From Thermoleophilales bacterium (GTDB lineage Bacteria > Actinomycetota > Thermoleophilia > Solirubrobacterales > 70-9), in assembly GCA_020636895.1 (NCBI GenBank), contig JACJWZ010000002.1:744001-808000 (forward strand): 64,000 nucleotides of DNA. The letters run 5' to 3'. The stretch's first letter is position 1. Every line of letters starts with the position of its first letter. A program made the position numbers and the translations under genes. The notes beneath the pieces are model-generated. The model was not told the origin of the DNA and searched no databases. It saw only the letters and a program-made list of their open reading frames with translations. Positions 16,198 to 25,256 of the stretch are shown piece after piece.

Positions 16198-17593
16198 CGA
16201 TCAGGCTCTGGCCGCAGACGCGGACGACGTTGCCGTTGAGGCCGGTGGAGGCAGGGCTCGCGAACCAGGCGATCGCCTCGGCGACGTCGACCGGCAACCC
16301 ACCCTGCGAGAGCGAGTTCATGCGCCGTCCCGCCTCGCGGGGGCCGATCGGCATCGCCGCAGTCATCTGCGTCTCGATGAACCCGGGGGCCACTGCGTTG
16401 ATCGTCGCGCCGCGCTCGGCGAAGACGGGGGCCATCGACTGCACCATCCCGATCACCCCGGCCTTCGAGGTCGAGTAGTTCGTCTGCCCGGCGTTGCCGG
16501 CGATCCCGCTCATCGAGGAGACGCAGACGACGCGGCCGTTGTCGTTGAGCAGGTCGCGCTCGATCAGGGCGTCGTTGATGCGCTCCTCCGAGCTCAAGTT
16601 GATGTCCATCAGCAGCGACCAGCGCTCCTCGTCCATGCCGCCGAGCGTCTTGTCGCGGGTGACGCCGGCGTTGTGGACGACGACGTCGACGCCTCCGTGC
16701 TTGGCCTGCAGCTCGTCGCAGATCTGCGCGGGCGCCTCGGGGTCGGTGATGTCGGCGACGATCGCCGAGCCGCCGATCGAGGAGACGACCTTCTCGAGGT
16801 CGTCAGCGAGCGGCGGCACGTCGAGGCCGACGACGTGAGCGCCGTCGCGCTCCAGCGTCCGCGCGATCGCTTCGCCGATCCCGCGCGAGGCGCCGGTGAC
16901 GAGCGCGACCTTGCCGTGCAGCGGCCGCTCCCAGTCGATCCCGGGGACGTCCTTGCCGGCACCGATGCGGGCGAGCTGGCCGCATACGTAGGCGGAGCGT
17001 GGGGAGAGGAAGAACCGCAGCGTCGACTCCAGCCGCTCCTCGGCGCCGGGCGCCACGTAGGTGAGCTGCGCGGTCGCGCCGTAGCGGCACTCCTTGCCGG
17101 CGGCTCGGACGAAGCCCTCGAGCGCCCGTTGCGCGGTCGCGTGGCGCGGCTCGGTGCAGTCCTCGGGAGGCGTACCGAGCACGATCAGCCGCCCGCTCGG
17201 CGCGAGCCTGCGGATCGTCGGGTGGAAGAACGACCAGAGCTCGCGAAGCTGCTCGCTGCTCGTGATCCCGGTGGCGTCGAAGACGAGCCCCTTCCAGCGC
17301 TGGGACCCCGGCGCCTCCGGGTTCCAGACACCGGCATCGACCCCGGCGGCGCCGAGCGGCGAGCGGACCTCGTCGTCGAGGCGAGAGTCGACGTGCGCGT
17401 CGGCGCCGGCGAGGATCGTCGCGACGGACGGGCCGAGCCGCCCGCCGGGGGCGGAGCCGACGAGAACAGCGCCGTCAATCAGCGGCGCGCCCTCGACGTA
17501 GCGGTCGAGCGGCACCGGCTTCGGCAGGCCGAGGTTCTTGGCGACGAAGCCGCCCACCGGGTTGTTGACGAGTGCGGAGTAGGTGTCGGTCAT
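16190..17593 (-). CDS. fabG4: 3-oxoacyl-ACP/CoA reductase, FabG4-like high-molecular-weight form
   Basis: A 467-aa two-domain reductase. Residues 1 to about 220 form an NAD-less Rossmann/flavodoxin-like domain. The SDR domain follows, with TGASRGIGEAI (cofactor loop), DITDPEA, HNAGVTRDK, the catalytic Ser in CVSSMSGIAGNAGQ, TNYSTSKAG (Tyr and Lys) and the FabG-type end GNVVRVCGQS. This length and architecture are those of mycobacterial FabG4 (Rv0242c), which reduces 3-oxoacyl-CoA/ACP with NADH. Flanking thiolase and MaoC dehydratase supply the adjoining steps. The operon could run as beta-oxidation or as chain elongation. Confidence 0.9.
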   Translation of the reverse strand: MTDTYSALVNNPVGGFVAKNLGLPKPVPLDRYVEGAPLIDGAVLVGSAPGGRLGPSVATILAGADAHVDSRLDDEVRSPLGAAGVDAGVWNPEAPGSQRWKGLVFDATGITSSEQLRELWSFFHPTIRRLAPSGRLIVLGTPPEDCTEPRHATAQRALEGFVRAAGKECRYGATAQLTYVAPGAEERLESTLRFFLSPRSAYVCGQLARIGAGKDVPGIDWERPLHGKVALVTGASRGIGEAIARTLERDGAHVVGLDVPPLADDLEKVVSSIGGSAIVADITDPEAPAQICDELQAKHGGVDVVVHNAGVTRDKTLGGMDEERWSLLMDINLSSEERINDALIERDLLNDNGRVVCVSSMSGIAGNAGQTNYSTSKAGVIGMVQSMAPVFAERGATINAVAPGFIETQMTAAMPIGPREAGRRMNSLSQGGLPVDVAEAIAWFASPASTGLNGNVVRVCGQSLIGA

Positions 17594-17629
17594 CTGTATC
17601 TGGGTCTCCTTGCGGGCTGGCTGCCCGAT

Positions 17630-18907
17630 TCAGGCCTCGAGGATCCCGACGACGCCCTGGCCGCCCGCCGCGCAGATCGAGATCAGCCCGCGGCCGCCCC
17701 CGTTCTCATGCAGGATCTTCGCCAGGTTGCCGACGATCCGGCCGCCGGTCGCGGCGAATGGATGCGCGGCGGCGAGCGAGCCGCCCTTGACGTTGAGCTT
17801 GGCGCGGTCGATCGAGCCGAGGGGCGCGTCGAGGCCGAGGCGCTCGTGGCAGAAGACCGGGTCCTCCCAGGCCGCCAGTGTCGACAGCACCTGCGCCGCG
17901 AACGCCTCGTGGATCTCGTAGAAGTCGAAGTCCTGCAGGGAGAGCTCGTTGCGAGCGAGCATCCGCGGCACCGCGTAGGCGGGAGCCATCAGCAGCCCGT
18001 CGCGGCCACCGACGTGGTCGACGGCGGCGGTCTCCGCGTCGACGAAGCGCGCCAGCGGCGTCAGGCCGTGCTCCTTCGCCCATTGCTCGCTACTGAGCAG
18101 GACTGCGGAGGCGCCGTCGCTGAGGGGCGTCGAGTTCGCGGCGGTCATCGTCCCCTCGGGGCCGCCGAAGACCGGCTTCAGCTTCCCGAGCTTCTCCAGG
18201 GTGGAGCCGGGCCGCAGGTTCTGATCACGCTCGAGCCCGAGGTACGGGGTCACGAGGTCGTCCTCGAAGCCCTCCTCGTAGGCGGCCGCGAGCCGGTCGT
18301 GGCTCGCGATCGCGAGCTCGTCCTGCGCCTCGCGCGTGATCCCCCAGTCGCGGGCCATGATCGCGGTGTGCTCACCCATCGAGAGCCCCGTCCGAGGTTC
18401 GGCGTTCTGCGGGATCTCGGGGACGATCATCCCCGGCCGCAGCTTCGCCAGCAGCTTCGCGCGGTCGGCGTTCGACTTCGTCGAGTTCGCCTCCATGAGG
18501 ATCTTCCTCAGGTCCTCGTTGAGGGCGACCGGTGCGTCGGAGGTGGTGTCGACACCGCAGGCGATCGCCGAGTCGATCTGCCCGAGCGCGACCTTGTTGG
18601 CGGTGAGGATGAAGGTCTCGAGGCCGGTGCCGCACGCCTGGCCGACGTCGTAGGCAGGGGTCTCCGGGGAGATCCGCGTGCCGAGCAGCGACTCGCGGGT
18701 GAGGTTGAAGTCGCGACTGTGCTTGAGGACGGCGCCGCCGGCGATCTCGCCGAGACGCTCGCCGGCGATCCCAGCAGCCGCGATCAGGCCGTCGAGAGCC
18801 GCCGTCAGCATGTCCTGGTTGGAGGCCTTCGCGTACGGGCCGTTCGAGCGGGCGAAGGGGATGCGGTTCGAGGCCAGCACGACTGCCGGCCGGGTCTGTG
18901 AGTTCAT
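17630..18907 (-). CDS. fadA: Acetyl-CoA C-acyltransferase (thiolase), FadA2-like
   Basis: A 425-aa thiolase. The acyl-accepting Cys lies in VGQACGTGLE, the catalytic His pair in IHEAFAAQ and AAHPFAATGGR, and the second Cys in SICAAGGQG. All four are intact. Length and the APAYAVPRML region match the FadA2/FadI type that acts with long-chain substrates. It sits between acyl-CoA dehydrogenase and reductase genes with short gaps (36 and 31 nt). It either cleaves 3-ketoacyl-CoA or, running backwards, condenses acyl-CoA units. Confidence 0.93.
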   Translation of the reverse strand: MNSQTRPAVVLASNRIPFARSNGPYAKASNQDMLTAALDGLIAAAGIAGERLGEIAGGAVLKHSRDFNLTRESLLGTRISPETPAYDVGQACGTGLETFILTANKVALGQIDSAIACGVDTTSDAPVALNEDLRKILMEANSTKSNADRAKLLAKLRPGMIVPEIPQNAEPRTGLSMGEHTAIMARDWGITREAQDELAIASHDRLAAAYEEGFEDDLVTPYLGLERDQNLRPGSTLEKLGKLKPVFGGPEGTMTAANSTPLSDGASAVLLSSEQWAKEHGLTPLARFVDAETAAVDHVGGRDGLLMAPAYAVPRMLARNELSLQDFDFYEIHEAFAAQVLSTLAAWEDPVFCHERLGLDAPLGSIDRAKLNVKGGSLAAAHPFAATGGRIVGNLAKILHENGGGRGLISICAAGGQGVVGILEA

Positions 18908-18938
18908 CTGGAGCCTTTCTCTGCTTGCGCCGCTTGCG

Positions 18939-20156
18939 CTACTTGAGCTCGGCCGAGGTTAGGCCTAGAAGCTGGCGGGCGATGATCAGAAGCTGGATCT
19001 GCTGGGTGCCCTCGAAGATGTCGAGGATCTTCGCGTCGCGTGCCCACTTCTCGAGCAGCTCGTCCTCGCCGAGGCCGGCGGCGCCGCAGAGCGCGATGCA
19101 GCGCAGCGCGATGTCGACCGACGTCCGCCCCGCCTTCGCCTTCGCGTAGGAGGCGTGCAGCGAGTTCGGCTTCGAGTTATCGGCCATCCACGCCGCCTCC
19201 ATGGTCAGCAGGCGCGCCGCCTCGAAGTCGGACTCGAGCTCGATCAGCTCCGCCGCCGCCGCGGACTGCACGTTCGAGGGCCGGTCGTAGTCGACCTCGA
19301 TACCCGCCTCCGCCAGCGCGTCCCGCGTGTACTCGAGGCAGGCGCGGCCCACTCCCAGCGCCATCGCCGCGACCAGCGGACGCGTGTTGTCGAAGGTCCG
19401 CATCACCCCGGCGAAGCCCTTCTTCGTGTCGATCTCGGGGCTACCGAGCAGATCCTCCTTGGGGACCCTGCAGTCGTCGAGGATGAACGCCGCCGTGTCG
19501 GAGGCGCGGATCCCGAGCTTGTGCTCGAGACGGTCCAGCTTCAGGCCTGGGTTCGAGCGCTCGACCACGAACGACTTGATAGCCGCCCTGCCGACTTCGC
19601 GGTCGAGGCTCGCCCAGACCACGACGAGCTCCGCGCGCTCCCCCGAGGTCACGTAGATCTTCTCGCCGTTGAGCACGTACTCGTCGCCATCGAGGACGGC
19701 GGTCGTGCGGATCGCCGCCGAGTCGGACCCTGCCTCCGGCTCGGTGATCGCCATCGCAGCCCACTTGCCTGCGAAGCGCTTCTTCTGGTCGTCGTCTGCA
19801 ACTGCCGCTATCGCGGAGTTGCCCAGCCCCTGACGCGGAAGCGTCAGGAGCAGGCCGACATCCCCCCAGCACATCTCGGTTATCGAAAGGATCGAAGCCA
19901 TGTTGGAGCCGTTGCGGTTGCCGCCGTCGTCGCCCGGGGACTTCGCCTGACTCGCGCCCGCCGCGCCGGCGCCGCTCCCCGCCCCGCCCTCGCCCATCCC
20001 GTCGATGAGCGCCGCGAGCATGTCGAGCTCCTTCGGGTACTCGTGCTCGGCGAGGTCGTACTTGCGCGAGATCGGGCGCAGCACTTCGACCGCGACCGTG
20101 TGCGCCTGCTCGACCAGCGGCTGGAACTTCTTCGGGATTTCGAGATCGATGGCCAT
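18939..20156 (-). CDS. Acyl-CoA dehydrogenase, second subunit-like
   Basis: A 405-aa flavoprotein. FAD/substrate motifs: MAITEPEAGSDSAAIRTTA, LNGEKIYVTSGERAE, then a helical C-terminal domain ending with IFEGTQQIQLLIIARQLLG, where the Glu of FEGT corresponds to the catalytic base position. A Gly/Ala/Ser-rich insert (about residues 55-85) replaces a loop. Its ATG shares one base with the stop of the upstream dehydrogenase (TGATG). Tight coupling of two unequal dehydrogenases suggests a heteromeric enzyme, as for the FadE pairs of steroid catabolism, but both could be independent. Confidence 0.9.
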   Translation of the reverse strand: MAIDLEIPKKFQPLVEQAHTVAVEVLRPISRKYDLAEHEYPKELDMLAALIDGMGEGGAGSGAGAAGASQAKSPGDDGGNRNGSNMASILSITEMCWGDVGLLLTLPRQGLGNSAIAAVADDDQKKRFAGKWAAMAITEPEAGSDSAAIRTTAVLDGDEYVLNGEKIYVTSGERAELVVVWASLDREVGRAAIKSFVVERSNPGLKLDRLEHKLGIRASDTAAFILDDCRVPKEDLLGSPEIDTKKGFAGVMRTFDNTRPLVAAMALGVGRACLEYTRDALAEAGIEVDYDRPSNVQSAAAAELIELESDFEAARLLTMEAAWMADNSKPNSLHASYAKAKAGRTSVDIALRCIALCGAAGLGEDELLEKWARDAKILDIFEGTQQIQLLIIARQLLGLTSAELK

Positions 20157-21472
20157 CAGACGAGGAGCCCTCCTTCGATCACGCCGGCGGCGCGCAGGTC
20201 GCGGTACCAGCGCTCGACCGGGTACTCCTTGACGTAGCCGTGCCCGCCGAGGAGCTGCACGGCGTCGGAGCCGATCCGGAAACCCTTGTCAGCGCAGAGC
20301 CGGCGGGCGATCGCCGACTCGCGGGTGAAATCCTTGCCCTGGTCGGCGAGGCTCGCGGCGCGGTAGGTCGTCAGGCGCATCCCCTCGACCTCGATCGCGA
20401 TGTTGGACATGTTGAAGGCGACCGCCTGTCGATGGGAGATCGGCTCGCCGAAGGCCTTGCGCTCGTTCACGTAGGGGATCAGGAAGTCGAGAGCGCCCTG
20501 CGCGGTGCCGACCGCCATCGCGCACCAGGCGATGCGGGAGAGTCGGATGCACTCGGCGTAGACGTCGGGGGAGCCCTCCGCCAGGAGCGCCGAGCCGGGG
20601 ACGCGGACGCCCTCGAGCTTGAGCTCGCCGGTGGCGGCGGCACGGACGCCGACGATCGGCTCGGCCTTGGTCAGCAGGCCCTCCGACTTCGCCTCGACGA
20701 TCAGCAGGACGGGGCCGGTCCCCTCGAGATCGGCCGCGACGACGAACAGCTCGGCGTCCGCGGCGCGGGGAACGAGAGCCTTGAGACCGTCGATGACGAT
20801 GTCGTCGCCGTCGCGCCGCGCCTTGGTCGAGAGCTCGAAGGGGTCGAAGAGGGCACCGGGCTCGTGCACTGCCAAGGCCGCGGCGGGGACGTCCTCGCCG
20901 GTGAAGGCGGGTAGGTAGGCCGACTGCTGCTCGGCGTCGCCCCACAGGCCGATCGCGGTGCTGACCCCGGCGGGGGCGAGCGCCGCGAAGGCGATGCCCA
21001 TGTCGCCGCCGGCGAGCGCCTCGGTGATCAGTGCCGAGGTGACCGCGGAGCGCTCGGAGAAGGCGCCGCCGAGTTCCTCGGGAACTCCGAGCGTGGCGAT
21101 CCCGAGCTCGGCGCTCTGCGCGAGCAGCTCCGGCGGGGCGGCGCAGGCGGCATCGGCGTCCTGGGCGGCCGTGCGCAGCCGCTCCTGCGCGAAGTCACCG
21201 ACGGCCTCCTGCATCATCAGCTGCTCTTCGTCGGGGGTGACGTCGAAGCCGCCGGAGCGCTTGGCGCGCGGCTGGCGCGCCGGCTTGCCCAGCTTCTGCA
21301 CGGCGGCGAAGCTGCGGCCGGCGGCGTTGGCGGCGCGGAAGCCGCCGCGGGTGCTGTGATAGACGAGCCGCTCCGTCAGGCCTCGCAGACCCGTCTTGTC
21401 GATCAGGTCGAGCTGCGCGAGCCGGTTGAGGCCGCGGAGGGCGACCTGCGTTCCTTGCTGAGCGAGAGTCAT
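20156..21472 (-). CDS. Acyl-CoA dehydrogenase, first gene of the lipid operon
   Basis: A 438-aa acyl-CoA dehydrogenase-fold protein with a non-standard N-terminal 80 residues rich in basic and hydrophobic residues before the usual alpha-domain (VTPDEEQLMMQEAVGDFAQE). The middle strand region (LAVHEPGALFDPFELSTKA) lacks the TEPxAGSD motif kept by its partner. The C-terminal QLLGGHGYVKEYPVERWYRD is classical. ATG 21472 (MTLAQQG) is preferred to upstream starts. The altered flavin-loop motif suggests that it may be the non-catalytic half of a pair with the next gene. An operator-like palindrome lies 82 nt upstream. Confidence 0.85.
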   Translation of the reverse strand: MTLAQQGTQVALRGLNRLAQLDLIDKTGLRGLTERLVYHSTRGGFRAANAAGRSFAAVQKLGKPARQPRAKRSGGFDVTPDEEQLMMQEAVGDFAQERLRTAAQDADAACAAPPELLAQSAELGIATLGVPEELGGAFSERSAVTSALITEALAGGDMGIAFAALAPAGVSTAIGLWGDAEQQSAYLPAFTGEDVPAAALAVHEPGALFDPFELSTKARRDGDDIVIDGLKALVPRAADAELFVVAADLEGTGPVLLIVEAKSEGLLTKAEPIVGVRAAATGELKLEGVRVPGSALLAEGSPDVYAECIRLSRIAWCAMAVGTAQGALDFLIPYVNERKAFGEPISHRQAVAFNMSNIAIEVEGMRLTTYRAASLADQGKDFTRESAIARRLCADKGFRIGSDAVQLLGGHGYVKEYPVERWYRDLRAAGVIEGGLLV

Positions 21473-21553
21473 CGTCGAGAGAGGTGGTGGGAAGCCGGTT
21501 TGCCGCGGGCCGTCGGCTCGAGCCATTCAGAGAAGGCCGCGGCGCGGATCACT

Positions 21554-21575
21554 TTGTACCACAGATTGGTGGCAC
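21554..21575. promoter_or_regulatory. Operator-like inverted repeat before the lipid operon
   Basis: The half-sites TGTACCAC and GTGGCACA form TGTnCCAC-N6-GTGGnACA, 22 bp with 16 symmetric positions. It lies 82 nt upstream of the first dehydrogenase start, in a gap divergent from the lipoprotein gene. The form fits a TetR-family repressor; acyl-CoA-responsive control is a guess from the operon content. Confidence 0.5.
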
Positions 21576-21690
21576 ATAGAACTGTGAAGTCACGCGGCAG
21601 ACGACCACCGTCGGCCGTGCCGCGACGCCCGACTGATCCAACCGCGGCCGCGGCACGAAGTGGGACCCGAACCCAATCAAGGAGATCCCA

Positions 21691-22347
21691 GTGCCAACGT
21701 CCATGTTCACCCGCGTCGGAGCGATGCTTCTGACGATCGCCGCCCTCGCCGTCGGCGTCGCCGCCTGCGGCGACGACTCCAGCGACGGCTCGACGTCGAC
21801 CGACGACGTCAAGCCGGTCGCCGAGATCGCCGATCTGAGCGGCGTCGACACGTCGGTGGCGCTCGATCAGGGCTTCCTCGACGCACTCGAGCAGCTCAAG
21901 GTCACGCCCGCTCCGGCCGGAGACGCCACCCTGAAGGGAACGGACATCTCGTTCCCGATCACCGGCGGCAACGTCACCTACTACGACCCGTCCAGCCCGG
22001 TCCGTCCCTACGTGCAGGGAACGATCGACCACGACGGCAGCGGCCTGACGCTGACCGCGGGTAAGACCGAGGTCGAGCTCTCCGACTTCGTCATCGATCC
22101 CGGCGAGTCGACCCTGAGCGGGACCGTCTCGGTCAACGGCAAGGAGGCCGCCAACGACGCACTCCTGTTCGACCTGGACGGCACGACGCTCGAGCCGCTC
22201 AAGACCAACTCCGACGGTTCCGCCACCCTCACCGGCACCACGGTGAAGCTGGCCGACTCGGCTGCCGACCTCCTCAACGAGACGTTCGGCATCAAGGATC
22301 TGCAGGGCGGCCTCGTGATCGGCGTCTCGACGATCACCGTCAAGTAA
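21691..22347 (+). CDS. Predicted lipoprotein of unknown function
   Basis: A 218-aa exported protein. AAGGAG lies before GTG 21691. A signal peptide ends in a lipobox (VAAC, Cys26), followed by a Ser/Asp-rich tether. The mature part is beta-rich with alternating hydrophobic residues (SFPITGGNVTYYDP, TLSGTVSVNG) and two similar Ser/Thr/Asp-rich halves; the end is VIGVSTITVK. The pattern suggests a beta-sandwich similar in style to HtaA-like surface domains, but no family can be named with confidence. Monocistronic, ended by a strong hairpin. Confidence 0.8.
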   Translation: MPTSMFTRVGAMLLTIAALAVGVAACGDDSSDGSTSTDDVKPVAEIADLSGVDTSVALDQGFLDALEQLKVTPAPAGDATLKGTDISFPITGGNVTYYDPSSPVRPYVQGTIDHDGSGLTLTAGKTEVELSDFVIDPGESTLSGTVSVNGKEAANDALLFDLDGTTLEPLKTNSDGSATLTGTTVKLADSAADLLNETFGIKDLQGGLVIGVSTITVK

Positions 22348-22399
22348 CGAGCGAGAACGACTGCGGGACGACTACGTCCCACAGGTCCTGGATCGGATC

Positions 22400-22434
22400 C
22401 TCCCCCCGCGCCTCGGACGAGAGCGCGGGGGGAG
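22400..22434. terminator. Strong 12-bp hairpin terminator
   Basis: CTCCCCCCGCGC (22400-22411) pairs perfectly with GCGCGGGGGGAG (22423-22434) across an 11-base loop. It lies between the lipoprotein and the convergent thioesterase gene. There is no U-tract; it may work in both directions. Confidence 0.7.
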
Positions 22435-22536
22435 AGCCAGGAGCGCGGCGGCATCGGGCCCTTCACCCCTCGGGTCCGGCGCCGCTCGCGTCTTTGCAGG
22501 GCGCCCCCCTGCAGGCCGGAAGCTGACCGCCGCTGC

Positions 22537-23370
22537 TCAGCCGCCGGCGCGCCACGGGCGCAGCAACGCGAGCTGCCGTGACTGCGCCAGCAGGCGCCCG
22601 TCTGCGTCCCAGACCTCGCCCATCTCGTCGAAGAGGCCATCGATCGACGCCTCCGTCCAGAAGCGCGTCAGCGCGTACTGCTCGCCGGGCTGGGACTTGG
22701 CCCGGAAGTGGATCGTCAGCTCCAACGTCGGCGCCATGGCCGGCGCCTCGAGCCGACTGAACGGCGCGGGCCACCAGGCGTCGGCGAAGAACGCGATCAG
22801 CTCGGGGTCGAGCTCGTCGCCCCCCGTGGTGCGCAGCCAACCACCGGTCAGCGCTTCCTCCCCGGCGGTGAACGGCGGCGGCCCGAAGACGCCGTGGGTC
22901 TCGAGCCGCTCGAACATCGCCGGCGCGACCCCGGAGAGACTGAGCAGCGGGACCTCCTCCGGCGGCGGTGCGGCGGGAGCCACGGGCGCCCACTCGGCGA
23001 CGGTCTCGTAATCGTGGCTGAGGACGCAGAGCGCGATTGTCGTCAGCTTCCCGTCCTGGATCATGCGCGCCGAGCAGGTACTCGCCGAGCGCCCGGACCG
23101 CTCGACCGTCACCTCGATCTCGACGCCGCCGGCCACCGGCGGGCGCAGGTAGTGGAGCGTCAGCGAGCGCGGCAGCCGTTCAGCGTCGGCCAGCTCAGCC
23201 CGGATCGCGCGCAGGATCATCGCCGCGATCACGCCACCGTTGGGGCCGGGAGGCCCGAACCAACCGGGATCGACGGCCGCGCCCCAGCGACCGTCGCCGA
23301 GCGCCTCGACGCTGGTGGCGTTCGCGAACTCGCTCGCCTCGGACTCGGGGGTGCCGGCGGAGCCGCTCAC
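22537..23370 (-). CDS. Acyl-CoA thioesterase family protein (double hot-dog, TesB-like)
   Basis: A 277-aa protein with two hot-dog repeats. The first has GWFGPPGPNGGVIAAMILRAI (the N-G-G helix motif), then PRSLTLHYLRPP and an ARMIQDGKL strand. The second has LELTIHFRAK and the closing DADGRLLAQSRQLALLRP. It should hydrolyse acyl-CoA thioesters in the cytosol. GTG 23370 is chosen because residues encoded further upstream are shadow-like. It diverges from the amino-acid ABC operon across 106 nt. Confidence 0.85.
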   Translation of the reverse strand: MSGSAGTPESEASEFANATSVEALGDGRWGAAVDPGWFGPPGPNGGVIAAMILRAIRAELADAERLPRSLTLHYLRPPVAGGVEIEVTVERSGRSASTCSARMIQDGKLTTIALCVLSHDYETVAEWAPVAPAAPPPEEVPLLSLSGVAPAMFERLETHGVFGPPPFTAGEEALTGGWLRTTGGDELDPELIAFFADAWWPAPFSRLEAPAMAPTLELTIHFRAKSQPGEQYALTRFWTEASIDGLFDEMGEVWDADGRLLAQSRQLALLRPWRAGG

Positions 23371-23411
23371 ACGCCGGACTCTCGCACGCGGACGCGCGGG
23401 GGGATGTGCGA

Positions 23412-23441
23412 TGGACACACGGCCCGCGTCCGGACTAGGAT
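23412..23441 (+). promoter_or_regulatory. Putative sigma-70-type promoter of the amino-acid ABC operon
   Basis: TGGACA (23412-23417) and TAGGAT (23436-23441) are separated by 18 bp. Transcription would begin near 23448, about 30 nt before GTG 23477. This is prediction from consensus only. Confidence 0.45.
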
Positions 23442-23476
23442 CCCGCCGGTCCCGCCCCTCCGACCCGAAGGCGATC

Positions 23477-24361
23477 GTGTCCCGCATCTCGAAGGTCCTG
23501 CTCTCCCTCTCCCTGCTCGCCGCGCTGGGCTTCCTCGTCGCGTGCAGCGAGAAGTCCGATGACACCGGCTCCGATACCGACTCCACCGTCGCGCTCAGCG
23601 ATTGCACGCCGGACACGCTGGAGACGGCGAAGGACGGCAAGCTGACGATCGCCACCGACGATCCGGCGTTCCCGCCGTACTTCGAGGACAACGACCCGAG
23701 CAACGGCAAGGGCTTCGAGAGCGCAGTCGGCTACGCGATCGCCGACCAGCTCGGCTTCACGGAAGACCAGGTCGAGTGGACGGTGGAGCCGTTCAACTCC
23801 TCCTACGCGCCGGGACCGAAGGACTTCGACTTCGACCTGAACCAGATCTCGATCACGCCGAAGCGCGCCCAGAACGTCGACTTCTCCTCGCCGTACTACA
23901 CGGCTGACCAAGCGGTCGTGGCGCTGCCGGGCACGCTCCCCGACGACCTCACCACCGCCGGCGACCTCGCCGACGCGACCATCGGCGTCCAGATCGGGAC
24001 GACGAGCCTCGACGCGGTCAACGCGGTGATCCAGCCGAACGAGGAGCCGCGCACGTTCGAGACCTCCAACGACGTCGTCACCGCCCTCGAGCAGGGCCAG
24101 GTGGACGCGATCGTGGTCGACACCCCAACCGCTCTGTATCTGACGGCCGTCCAGGTGCCGAAGGGGGAGATCGTCGGCGAGTTCTCCGCTCCCGAGGAGG
24201 ACGGCGAGAACACCGACCAGTGGGGCGCGCTCCTGCAGAAGGACTCGCCGCTCACCGACTGCGTCTCGGCGGCGGTCGACGAGCTCAAGAACTCGGGCGA
24301 GCTGGAGAAGATCCAGCAGCAGTGGATCAACGGCTCGGGCGGCGTCCCGAAGCTCGACTAG
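23477..24361 (+). CDS. Polar amino-acid ABC transporter, substrate-binding lipoprotein
   Basis: A 294-aa extracytoplasmic solute-binding protein (family 3). The signal peptide ends with the lipobox FLVAC (Cys23). The mature protein has the family features: KLTIATDDPAFPPYFEDND at the start of lobe I, GFESAVGYAIADQLG, QISITPKRAQNVDFSSPYY, and the hinge return IGVQIGTTSLDAV. GTG 23477 directly precedes the signal peptide. It delivers its ligand to the permease and ATPase encoded next. A polar amino acid is the likely ligand; the Asp/Phe residues lining the site do not allow a choice. Confidence 0.93.
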   Translation: MSRISKVLLSLSLLAALGFLVACSEKSDDTGSDTDSTVALSDCTPDTLETAKDGKLTIATDDPAFPPYFEDNDPSNGKGFESAVGYAIADQLGFTEDQVEWTVEPFNSSYAPGPKDFDFDLNQISITPKRAQNVDFSSPYYTADQAVVALPGTLPDDLTTAGDLADATIGVQIGTTSLDAVNAVIQPNEEPRTFETSNDVVTALEQGQVDAIVVDTPTALYLTAVQVPKGEIVGEFSAPEEDGENTDQWGALLQKDSPLTDCVSAAVDELKNSGELEKIQQQWINGSGGVPKLD

Positions 24362-24388
24362 CCGGGAGCGACCGCGGCCGGCGGGGGC

Positions 24389-25255
24389 GTGGACGCTCCC
24401 GAGACAGGTTCTGAGCAGGTGGCCGGCGCCGTGCCGGTCACCGTCGATCGGCGCGCCGAGCGCGCTGCCGCGCAGCGCGCCAAGGACCGGCGCGGGACGC
24501 TGGTCGCGACGATCTCGACGATCGTCGTCCTCGGCGCGCTGACGGCGCTGACGGTGACGAGCGCCGGCTGGCCCTCGGTCAAGGAGAAGTTCTTCGACTG
24601 GGACGTGTTCGTCGATACGTTCCCCGACATCGCGAGGGCCTTCTGGCTCGACATCAGGGTCTTCGTGACGGTCGAGATCGCGGTGCTGATCCTCGGGCTG
24701 ATCGTCGCGCTCGTCCGCGTGACCACGAGTCCGGCGCTCTTCCCGGGACGGCTGATCGCCTTCGCGTACACCACGCTCTTCCGCGGGATCCCGACGATCC
24801 TGCTCGTCTACCTCGTCGGCTTCGGGATCCCGGGGTTGCAGCTCACCGGGCTGCCAACCGAGCCGGTGATCCTCGGCGGGATCGCGCTGACGCTCTCCTA
24901 CGGCGCCTACGTCGCCGAGGTCTACCGGGCCGGGTTGCGATCGGTCCACCCCGGCCAGCGCGAGGCGGCTCTCGCAGCCGGGCTGACCGAGCAGCAGACG
25001 ATGCGGCACGTCGTCCTCCCGCAGGCGATCCGGGCGGTCGGCCCGCCTCTTCTCAACGACTTCATCGCCCTGCAGAAGGACGTGGCGCTGATCGCGATCA
25101 TCGGCGTCACCGGGGAGGCCTTCCGGCAGGCGCAGATCGCGACGCTCGACAACTTCAACTACACGCCGCTGCTCGGCGCGGCGCTCCTCTACCTGGCGGT
25201 GACGATCCCGTGCGCCTACCTGCTGGAGCGCTGGGAGCGGTCGCGGGACGACTGA
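24389..25255 (+). CDS. Polar amino-acid ABC transporter permease
   Basis: A 288-aa HisMQ-type permease. An Arg/Ala-rich cytoplasmic N-terminus leads to a first helix at about residues 40-58, and about five helices follow. The EAA loop is clear: GQREAALAAGLTEQQTMRHV-VLPQAIR, with the family spacing to LNDFIALQKDVALIAIIG. The GTG start is 27 nt after the binding-protein stop, and the ATPase begins 1 nt after this stop. A complete importer unit is present. Confidence 0.92.
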   Translation: MDAPETGSEQVAGAVPVTVDRRAERAAAQRAKDRRGTLVATISTIVVLGALTALTVTSAGWPSVKEKFFDWDVFVDTFPDIARAFWLDIRVFVTVEIAVLILGLIVALVRVTTSPALFPGRLIAFAYTTLFRGIPTILLVYLVGFGIPGLQLTGLPTEPVILGGIALTLSYGAYVAEVYRAGLRSVHPGQREAALAAGLTEQQTMRHVVLPQAIRAVGPPLLNDFIALQKDVALIAIIGVTGEAFRQAQIATLDNFNYTPLLGAALLYLAVTIPCAYLLERWERSRDD

Positions 25256-25256
25256 G

